Shown: positions 33,021-39,929 of the stretch, one piece after another
How the letters are laid out: each line of letters starts with the position of its first letter
Numbering within the stretch: the first letter of the stretch is position 1
Made by a program: the position numbers and the translations under genes
The notes under the pieces: generated by a model
Told to the model about the DNA's origin: nothing
The model's database searches: none
What the model saw: only the letters and a program-made list of their open reading frames with translations
NCBI GenBank assembly: GCA_964510315.1
Contig: CAZEAP010000017.1
Coordinates: forward strand, 12,635-76,634
Direction of reading: 5' to 3'
Length of the DNA stretch: 64,000 nt
Origin: CAZEAP01 sp964510315
GTDB taxonomy: Bacteria; Planctomycetota; Brocadiia; SM23-32

Positions 33021-33788
33021 ATGATCAAAGTGCGCAACCTCGTTGCCGCCTATGAGGATACGGTGGTCCTGGAAGGCGTCTCCCTGGACGTTCAGGACGG
33101 GGAGATACTGGTGATCATGGGCCAGAGCGGCTGCGGCAAATCCACCTTCCTCCGCCACCTGATCGGCCTGCAGAAACCGGTCAGCGGAACCGTCGAGATG
33201 GACGGCGCCGAAATCACCTCCATGAGCGAGAAGGACTATCGCTCCTTCTGCCGTTCGGTGGGCGTCCTGTTCCAGAGCGGGGCCCTGTTCAACAGCATGA
33301 CCGTGGGGCGGAACGTAGCCTTCCCACTGAAGGAGCATACCCGCCTGGCCCGGCCGGTTATCGACATCGTGGTCAAGCTCAAGCTCGACCAGGTGGGCCT
33401 GCGGGGGGTGGATGAACTGATGCCCTCGGAGCTGAGCGGAGGCATGAAGAAACGCGCCGGCCTGGCCCGCGCCCTCGCCCTCGACCCCACCGTGCTGTTC
33501 CTGGACGAACCCACCACCGGCCTGGACCCCATCATCGGCGCCGGCATCGACAGGCTCATACTGCAGATCCGGGAACTCTACGAGGCCACCATGGTGGTGG
33601 TCGCCCACGACATCGCCAGCAGCATGCGCGTGGCCGACCGCATCGCCATCTTCCGCCAGGGACAGCTCGTGGAACTGGGCACGCCCGAGCAGGTACGCTC
33701 CAGCGAGAACCCTTACGTTCAGCAGTTCCTCGAGCGCCGGGCCGAGGAGGAAGAGTCCGCCGAAGGGCTGGCCGAGTACCTGACCTGA
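33021..33788 (+). CDS. MlaF-like ABC ATP-binding protein
   Basis: Cytoplasmic ATPase of the MCE transporter. Walker A GQSGCGKST (about 33-41), Q-loop LFQSGALFNSM, signature LSGGMKKRAGLARALAL (the SGGM variant is typical of the MlaF family), Walker B VLFLDEPTTGLDP and the switch histidine in VVVAHDI. 255 aa from the ATG at 33021. The Mla operon ends here; the next gene converges. Confidence 0.94.
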   Translation: MIKVRNLVAAYEDTVVLEGVSLDVQDGEILVIMGQSGCGKSTFLRHLIGLQKPVSGTVEMDGAEITSMSEKDYRSFCRSVGVLFQSGALFNSMTVGRNVAFPLKEHTRLARPVIDIVVKLKLDQVGLRGVDELMPSELSGGMKKRAGLARALALDPTVLFLDEPTTGLDPIIGAGIDRLILQIRELYEATMVVVAHDIASSMRVADRIAIFRQGQLVELGTPEQVRSSENPYVQQFLERRAEEEESAEGLAEYLT

Positions 33789-33841
33789 GCACGCGGGCGT
33801 CCGGGGAGAGTATTCAGGTGACAATCAGGGGGGTTGGCGCG

Positions 33842-36109
33842 TCAGGAACCTTCCTCCGTCCGGCGGTGGGGCCACTTGTCCCGCTCCTGTTCGCACTCTT
33901 CCAGCAGGTCCCGGAAAGTCCGCCCGGCCAGGGCTTCCTCCTCGGCCCGGGAGGCCTCCCGAAAAGCGGCCTCCAGCTTCTCCTCGTAGGGCTGGTTCTC
34001 GGGCAGGGATGAGCGCGACTCCACGCCGAAGCGTTCGGTAATGTTCAGCACGTCGCTGAGCCTCAGCCGGGACAGGTCTCTGGCCGGGTGGAACTGGTCC
34101 CGCTGGTCGCCCACGGGGGTCAGCAGGCCCAGGTTGACCAGCCGGTTGGCGGCGTCGGCGGCCTCCTCGGGGGTAATCTGGAGTATCTCCCCCAGCCGTC
34201 CGGCGGTCACCGGCTCTCCGGTCTCCCAGAACTCGCGGGAGACGTACATCATGATGCGGGCCGCCAGGTGCCGATCGACGAAGGCGTCGGAGAGGCGCCT
34301 CAGCTTATCGTGATAGCGCAGGAGGCTGAGGTTCTGCATGGTGAAGGCGACTTCCGCCCCGAACAGCACTATGACCCACAGCAGCCAGAGCCAGAGCAGG
34401 AAGATGGGAATGACCCCCAGCGATCCGTAGATACGCTGGTACTTGACCGCGTGCACCACGTAGAGGGCGAACATGGGGCGGGCAAGTTCGACCAGAACCG
34501 CCCCCAGGGCCGCTCCCCAGGCGGCGCTCCTGAACTGGACCCGGGTGTGGGGAAGGAACTTATACAGCGCCAGCAGCAGCAGCCACGTCATCAGGAAAGG
34601 CACCACGTACTGCCCCACCGCCATAAGGCCCCGCACCGCCGCCCCCAGCACCGGCATCCGCGTGAAGGTCACCGTCACGTATCCCCCCAGCTTCTCCTGA
34701 ACCCAGATGGCCGTGCCGATCAGAACCGGCCCAAGGCAGATCAGCGTCCAGAACGACGTAAAGCGAATCCAGAACGGCCTCCGCTCGGAGACCTTCCAGA
34801 TGTGGTTCAGGGTCTTCTCGGTGGTGTTCAGCAGAGAGGTGGCGGCGACGATGAGGAAGAGGGTGGCGACGATGCCGATCCGCGCGCGACCCACCTTGTC
34901 GACGAATCGGCGAATGTAATCGGCGGCGGCCAGGCTGAGCCCGCGGGCGGCGGTACCCCCCTCCTTGCGCAGGGCCAACTTATAGTGGTGCCTGGCCTCC
35001 TGCTGCCGTCCGGACTCTTCCCACAGAAGCTCGGCGAGGGCGGTGTTGGGCTCGCTGGAACGGTCCAGCAGCAGGGCGGCCTTCTCCAGGTCCTCCAGGG
35101 CCTCCCTGAGGGCCTTTCTGGGGGCGGTCCTCTCCCCTTCCTTCAGCGATTCATACAGGTCGGCCTTTTCCTTGCCCAGCCGCAGGAGAAGGTCCCCCAG
35201 CTCACCCCGCAGTTCACGGCGCTTCTCGACGGCGAGACGTGCGGGCTCCCCGTCCAGCGACTTCAGCACGAGCACGTCCGTCCAGTTCTTCAGTGCTGCT
35301 TCGTAGTGTTCGGCCGCCTCTATCAGTTTGCCCTGCTGCACAAGGGCTTCGGCCCAGCTCCTGTAGATCCGGGCCGCCCTCGCCCGAGTCTCCTCCGCGG
35401 CGGCTCCCTCCTGTTCGGCCGACTCCAGCGCGGAGAGTGCCTCCGAATACTGCCCCGCGCGGAAAAGCTCCATGGCCTTGTCCGTCTGCGGGGGCACAGC
35501 GCCCGGGCGCCCGGCTTCGGCGGGCGGTGGAATGCCCGCCGCGCCGAAGTACAGCCGCCGCACCTCAGGACTCAGACCGCCCAGGAACCTCCGCGCCGTG
35601 GATGCGGCCGACAGACGGACCATGCTCAGCCCGTCCCGCACCCGCTCCGGATCGGCCTCCGCCTCCAGGGCCGCGGTGTACAAGCGGAAGGAGGCGGGAC
35701 CTTCGCCGCGTTCGGCGCGTTCCCACGCGGCGCCCAGGAGTTCCGGGCCGGACATGGTCTCGACGGGCTCCACCATCTCGCCCACCTCGGCCTCTTGCCC
35801 GGGCATGCCCTCCAGCAGGGGGCGGGCGAGCATGTACTGGAAGACCGCGTTTTGCGCCCGGTCGGCCAGTCCCTCCATTCCCGCGAAGGAACGATACAAC
35901 GAAAAGGCGACGGCAAACAGCGGCACGAGGGACAGCAGGGTGGTGAAGGTCAGGGCGGCCGCCTGCTGAAGGCACCTGTCGTGCACCAGCTCGCGGATGA
36001 TGTAGAAGTAGAGCTTCACCTGACGGCGCACGAACTTCACCCACCAGGAAAGTTCCGCTGCATCCTCCCAGTTGATGCTCTCGATCTTTTGGCGCAGCTT
36101 CTTCAGCAT
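33842..36109 (-). CDS. YihY/BrkB-family membrane protein with large TPR-like insertion
   Basis: 755 aa, more than twice the usual YihY length. The family N-terminus is present (LQQAAALTFTTLLSLVPLFAVAFSLYRSF, about 48-76). The remaining membrane core resumes near 400: ARIGIVATLFLIVAATSLLNTTEKTLNHIWKVSERRPFWIR, then FLPHTRVQFRSAAWGAALGAVLVELARPMFALYV and YGSLGVIPIFLLWLWLLWVIVLFGAEVAF. Residues about 100-395 between the first and second membrane segments are instead a soluble, helix-rich TPR-like region (AMELFRAGQYSEALSALESAEQEG; AEALVQQGKLIEAAEHYEAALKN). A winged-helix-like domain (VTAGRLGEILQITPEEAADAANRLVNLGLL) follows the core. The function of YihY proteins is unsettled; they are not RNase BN. 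Confidence 0.9.
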   Translation of the reverse strand: MLKKLRQKIESINWEDAAELSWWVKFVRRQVKLYFYIIRELVHDRCLQQAAALTFTTLLSLVPLFAVAFSLYRSFAGMEGLADRAQNAVFQYMLARPLLEGMPGQEAEVGEMVEPVETMSGPELLGAAWERAERGEGPASFRLYTAALEAEADPERVRDGLSMVRLSAASTARRFLGGLSPEVRRLYFGAAGIPPPAEAGRPGAVPPQTDKAMELFRAGQYSEALSALESAEQEGAAAEETRARAARIYRSWAEALVQQGKLIEAAEHYEAALKNWTDVLVLKSLDGEPARLAVEKRRELRGELGDLLLRLGKEKADLYESLKEGERTAPRKALREALEDLEKAALLLDRSSEPNTALAELLWEESGRQQEARHHYKLALRKEGGTAARGLSLAAADYIRRFVDKVGRARIGIVATLFLIVAATSLLNTTEKTLNHIWKVSERRPFWIRFTSFWTLICLGPVLIGTAIWVQEKLGGYVTVTFTRMPVLGAAVRGLMAVGQYVVPFLMTWLLLLALYKFLPHTRVQFRSAAWGAALGAVLVELARPMFALYVVHAVKYQRIYGSLGVIPIFLLWLWLLWVIVLFGAEVAFTMQNLSLLRYHDKLRRLSDAFVDRHLAARIMMYVSREFWETGEPVTAGRLGEILQITPEEAADAANRLVNLGLLTPVGDQRDQFHPARDLSRLRLSDVLNITERFGVESRSSLPENQPYEEKLEAAFREASRAEEEALAGRTFRDLLEECEQERDKWPHRRTEEGS

Positions 36110-36133
36110 GACTCCACCTCGGCGGGCCTCACT

Positions 36134-37330
36134 TTATCCGGGACAGTACTCGGGGACGGGCTCCTGGGCCACCGTAGATTCTTTCCCTTCCGCCAGGCCG
36201 GCAATTTCCTCATGGAGTTCGCGCACCTTCTCGGCGCCCTCCACCAGGCCAAAGCGCAGATGCGTCCGATAGCTCTCCTCCGGCTCAAGTTCGACGACCC
36301 GTCCTTTGCTGCGCTCGAAGCGGCGCGAGTTGGGATAGTCGGTTCCGGGCTCCAGGCCGGTCACGTAGCCGTCCGGCTCGGCCGCAGTGTTTTTCCAGAC
36401 CGTCAGTGCGGGCAGTTCCGCGACGGAGTAGCGGACGGCGGCGGCCAGTGCCCCTTCCGCGTCCACCAGGGCGGCCACGGTGCGTCCGTCTTCGTCCGCG
36501 TGGTTGCGGAGGTAGTAGCACTGCTCCGCGAAGCTGGCCTCCGGCGGGCCGTAGGTCTCCCAGGCGTCGATACCCTCCCGCGCCCGTGCGTCCCGCGGGC
36601 AGACGAAGTCGACCGGCGCTTCCACGCGGGCGCCCTGCCCCAGCAGGGGGCGTCCGAAGTTACAGTGATACAGCAGCTCCAACTCCGAAGGAGTCCCGGC
36701 CAGGTTCTGCACCACGTCCCGGATGCTGAATTCGGCCGAGCCGGGGGTAGTGCTCACCGTGGAGCTGAGATAATGGCAGGAGCCGAACAACCGGGTGTCC
36801 CAGACCTCGCCGGTGACCGACAGCTCGTAGGGCGCCCTCAGCCGGACGCTCACCGACAGGCGGGCGGCGGGGCTGTTGGCGATGGTCCCGTGCAGAGGGA
36901 GGCTTACTTCCTGCTCCGCCCCCGTGTTGTCGGTGACCACGTCGGTGCCCGGCGCCCCGTTGAAGGCCAGGCCGCAACGGGTGACCAGTTCGTTGAAGCC
37001 TTCCAGCCAGCCAAGGCCGCCCTCCGACTCCTCATTCACGTAGGCGGGATGCACGATCTCGCGCACGGGGCTGTTCCACCCGAGAGAGACCTCCTCGGTG
37101 TATGCCTCCAGCACGGCCATACCCCTGGTGGGTACGATGACAACGGTAAGGTGTCCGTTGTCGATCTGGACGAGGTCCACGCCGTCCTGCCGGCCGCCCT
37201 TGAGGGCGAACTTGTCGATCCGCCAGGGCGGTCCCTCGGCACCGAGGAAGTTGCTGCTGGATACGGAGTAGTTCTGCACGTAGAGGTTCTCCATCGCATC
37301 CATCAGCACTTTCTTGTAGTAGTCGGCCAT
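36134..37330 (-). CDS. DUF4432 family protein (aldose-epimerase-like fold)
   Basis: 398 aa starting MADYYKKVLMDAMENLYVQNYS with AGGGAG upstream. Family signs are GVDLVQIDNGHLTVVIVPTRGMAVLEAY (about 47-75), the SPVREIVHPAYVN segment, FNELVTRCGLAFNGAPG, LHGTIANSPA with the putative active-site HG, and YHCNFGRPLLGQGARVEAP. DUF4432 proteins share the galactose-mutarotase-like beta-sandwich and are presumed to act on sugars. It sits between the AarF kinase and YihY genes, with gaps of 41 and 24 bp, in one minus-strand unit. No carbohydrate gene adjoins it. Confidence 0.85.
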   Translation of the reverse strand: MADYYKKVLMDAMENLYVQNYSVSSSNFLGAEGPPWRIDKFALKGGRQDGVDLVQIDNGHLTVVIVPTRGMAVLEAYTEEVSLGWNSPVREIVHPAYVNEESEGGLGWLEGFNELVTRCGLAFNGAPGTDVVTDNTGAEQEVSLPLHGTIANSPAARLSVSVRLRAPYELSVTGEVWDTRLFGSCHYLSSTVSTTPGSAEFSIRDVVQNLAGTPSELELLYHCNFGRPLLGQGARVEAPVDFVCPRDARAREGIDAWETYGPPEASFAEQCYYLRNHADEDGRTVAALVDAEGALAAAVRYSVAELPALTVWKNTAAEPDGYVTGLEPGTDYPNSRRFERSKGRVVELEPEESYRTHLRFGLVEGAEKVRELHEEIAGLAEGKESTVAQEPVPEYCPG

Positions 37331-37371
37331 GGACGTAACTCCCTGCCAGAAGGGGTAGGGCGGGGACAGGC

Positions 37372-39057
37372 TCAGAGCCTGCCCGACCGGATGATGCCGA
37401 TGATAAGCCACACTCCCAGGACCAACCCGAAGGCCAGGCCGATGAGGCCGAGGACGCTGACGCGCCACCCGAAGATGCTGAGGGCGCCGATTTCGGCCTG
37501 CAAAAGCAGCGAAGAGGCGATTATCAGGGAAGCCAGAATGATGCTGAGGGCCAGGCGGTTGCCCGTGCGGTCCAGTTCGTTGAGCGCTTCCTTAAAGCCT
37601 TCATGCCGAAGGGTGAACTCGAACAGACCGCCCGGCATCTTGCGCAGAAGACGGCGTAGCTGCCGGGGCATCTCCCGCAGAAGGCTGCCCAGGTGGTAGC
37701 TGCCGGCGGTCAGTTCCCGGCGGAGGGTCTTCGCCGATGCCTTTTGCCGAAGGAGTTGCCGGCCATAGGGCTTGGCCACACGGGCGAGTTGCAGACGAGG
37801 GTCGAGTTGAGTCACCAGTCCGCTGATGACCATGAGGGCCCTGCCCATGAGGACGAAGTCGCGCGGCACCCTGACCCGGTATCTGCGGATCACGCCCATC
37901 ACGTCCTGGAAAGACCGCTGGAAGTCCATCCTCTCCAGCGGAACGCTGCTGTAGCGGTTCAGCAGCCGGGTGATATCTTCCTGGAAATCCTCCACGTCCC
38001 CGTAGTCCGGCAGTTCGCCTATCTCGCTGAGCACCTCGGCGACCAGCTCCAACTGCCCGTTTCCCAGGGCCAGCAGGCAGACTCCCAGGCTTCTGCGCAG
38101 CCGCGCGTTGACGCGCCCGACCAGGCCGAAGTCCAGCAGCGCGACGTTGCCGCTCGGAGTGACGAGGATGTTCCCCGGATGGGGGTCTCCGTGAAAAGTG
38201 CCCAGCACGAAGAACTGCCGCAGATAGACGTCCATGACGGTGCGGGCCAGCTCATGGCGGTCCACCTCGACCGGCTGCCGGTTCAGCAGTTCGCCCAGAT
38301 GCGTCCCTTCCATCCGGCGCATGGTCAGCACCCGCTCGGTGGTCATCTCCCAGAAAACGCCCGGTATGGACACGCGCGGTTCGTCCTGGAACATCTCGGC
38401 GAACTTGTGGGTGTAGGCCGCCTCGGCCAGGAAATCCAGCTCCCGCTCGATGCCCCTCCCGAACTCCTCCACCAGCATGGGCAGCCGCAGGGACTCGAAC
38501 TCCTCCACCCTGTCGGCCTGATCCGCCAGGAAGGCGAGTATGGCCAGGTCGTCCTCGATGACGCGCTCGATGCGGGGCCGCCGGACCTTCACCACCACGG
38601 GCGTGCCGTCCCGCAGTTTGGCGTCGTGGATCTGGGCAATCGACCCGCTGGCGCGGGGCTCGTCGATGAATTCCAGGAAAACCTCCTCGGCGGGACGGCC
38701 CAGCTCTTCGGACACTATATCCCGGGAGACCTCCGCCGGGAAAGGTGCCACGTGGTGACAGATGCGCTTCAGCTCGTCGATGTATTCCGGCGGGAGCACG
38801 TCCGGCCGGGTGGAGAGCATCTGGCCAAACTTTACGAAGGTCGGTCCCAGTTCCTCCAGCAGGGAGGCGAAGCGCCGGGCAAGCTCTTCGGGGCGCTCCG
38901 GCTTCCCCAACCCCGGCAGGCGGAGCCAGGGGGGGAGGTGTTTCTGCAGGTCCAGCCGGCTGATGAAAAACCCCAGACCGTGAGAGACCGCCTTGCGCGC
39001 GATGTGGGCCACGCGCCGCATACGCCGCGGCCCTTTGAGAATGGCGCCTATTCTCAC
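37372..39057 (-). CDS. ABC1/AarF/UbiB-family atypical kinase
   Basis: 561 aa. UbiB-family marks in order: KFGQMLSTRPDVLP (the KxGQ motif, about 76-89), ASGSIAQIHDAKL (Ala-rich loop), VVVKVRRPRI with the catalytic lysine, LDFLAEAAYTHKFAEMF, FHGDPHPGNIL and LLDFGLVGR (metal-binding aspartate). The C-terminus has two hydrophobic helices (LALSIILASLIIASSLLLQ; VLGLIGLAFGLVLGVWLIIGII) that anchor it in the membrane. These proteins support quinone or isoprenoid lipid biology as ATPases. GTG start at 39057 with GAGGAA upstream. Confidence 0.93.
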   Translation of the reverse strand: MRIGAILKGPRRMRRVAHIARKAVSHGLGFFISRLDLQKHLPPWLRLPGLGKPERPEELARRFASLLEELGPTFVKFGQMLSTRPDVLPPEYIDELKRICHHVAPFPAEVSRDIVSEELGRPAEEVFLEFIDEPRASGSIAQIHDAKLRDGTPVVVKVRRPRIERVIEDDLAILAFLADQADRVEEFESLRLPMLVEEFGRGIERELDFLAEAAYTHKFAEMFQDEPRVSIPGVFWEMTTERVLTMRRMEGTHLGELLNRQPVEVDRHELARTVMDVYLRQFFVLGTFHGDPHPGNILVTPSGNVALLDFGLVGRVNARLRRSLGVCLLALGNGQLELVAEVLSEIGELPDYGDVEDFQEDITRLLNRYSSVPLERMDFQRSFQDVMGVIRRYRVRVPRDFVLMGRALMVISGLVTQLDPRLQLARVAKPYGRQLLRQKASAKTLRRELTAGSYHLGSLLREMPRQLRRLLRKMPGGLFEFTLRHEGFKEALNELDRTGNRLALSIILASLIIASSLLLQAEIGALSIFGWRVSVLGLIGLAFGLVLGVWLIIGIIRSGRL

Positions 39058-39098
39058 CGCCTGTTCCTCTCTATGATAACCGCCGGGCGAGAGACGAC

Positions 39099-39104
39099 AT
39101 TATA
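39099..39104 (-). promoter_or_regulatory. Possible -10 box for the AarF/UbiB-DUF4432-YihY unit
   Basis: Minus-strand consensus TATAAT, 41 bp before the GTG at 39057. The -35 region (TTTCCC, 17 bp away) is poor and overlaps the end of the GT2 gene. Confidence 0.4.
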
Positions 39105-39128
39105 AGCGCCGCCCGCCGCCCGGGAAAG

Positions 39129-39929
39129 TCATGTTTCCGGCGCGCTCGGCGACGGCTTCACGGCTTCGGCATGCTCCAGCTCCCACAGCCGGACCTCGCG
39201 GACGAACCGGTAATAGGCCGAACCGGCGGCGATGACCAGCCCCGGGAAGCCGTCCAGGAATCCCCGTTGCAGCAAATACTTCTTCAGCAGCTCCAAAGGC
39301 GGTTTCGCCAGCACGCTCAGCAGGGAGAACCGGTTGCCCGCCGCATGCCTGGCCTGTGCCGCATGTTCTGCGAACCGCGAGGAACGCCGCATCATCTCCA
39401 GCACGCCCCCCGGGTAGCTGAAATGGAGGATATCGGCGTCGATCCGCCCGACCGGTCCTGCCACCGAAGCGGTCGGATGAGGGGGTGTGCCGACGATCTC
39501 GGTCGCCTCCCGCCGGAACAGCCGGACCTTCGGCTGGGGATACCACCCGCTGTGGGTGATCCAGCGCCCCATGAAGTAGTTCTTCCGAGGGAACGCATAC
39601 CCGTCGCAGTCCGGCCCGTCCGGGGCCTGGAATACACTGCGTATCTCCGCGCGGGCCGCCGGTGTCAGGCGCTCGTCGGCATCCAGCCACATCACCCATT
39701 CCCCGGTGGTCTGCTGGAACGCATAGCGCGTCTGCTTGACGTAGCCGGCGAACTCGCGCTCGACAATCCGGTCGGTGTACTCGCGCGCTATCTCAACGGT
39801 GTCGTCCTCGCTGTAGCTGTCCACCACGACGATTTCGTCCACCCACGCGAGGCTTTCCAGGCAGGCCCGGATGTTGTCTTCCTCGTTGTAGGTGATCACG
39901 AAAGCCGAGAAGCTCTTTCCTCCGATCAT
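39129..39929 (-). CDS. Glycosyltransferase family 2 (WaaE/KdtX-like)
   Basis: 266 aa. GT-A fold marks: SAFVITYNEEDNIRACLESLAWVDEIVVVDSYSEDDTVEIA (nucleotide-sugar loop), MWLDADERLT with the DxD-type metal site (about 97-106), YAFPRKNYFMGRWITHSGWYPQPKVRLFRR and a conserved HFSY near 180. This subgroup includes LPS core beta-glucosyltransferases (WaaE). Membrane-proximal hydrophobic C-terminus. The ATG overlaps the upstream stop (ATGA) with GGAGG 6 nt before. A role in envelope glycan synthesis is likely; donor and acceptor unknown. Confidence 0.9.
   Translation of the reverse strand: MIGGKSFSAFVITYNEEDNIRACLESLAWVDEIVVVDSYSEDDTVEIAREYTDRIVEREFAGYVKQTRYAFQQTTGEWVMWLDADERLTPAARAEIRSVFQAPDGPDCDGYAFPRKNYFMGRWITHSGWYPQPKVRLFRREATEIVGTPPHPTASVAGPVGRIDADILHFSYPGGVLEMMRRSSRFAEHAAQARHAAGNRFSLLSVLAKPPLELLKKYLLQRGFLDGFPGLVIAAGSAYYRFVREVRLWELEHAEAVKPSPSAPET

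Noticed and set aside
34088..37699. A 1,203-codon plus-strand open frame
   Set aside because: It is antisense to the YihY and DUF4432 genes, which show clear family motifs; His/Gln/Arg/Pro-rich translation is typical of a shadow frame.
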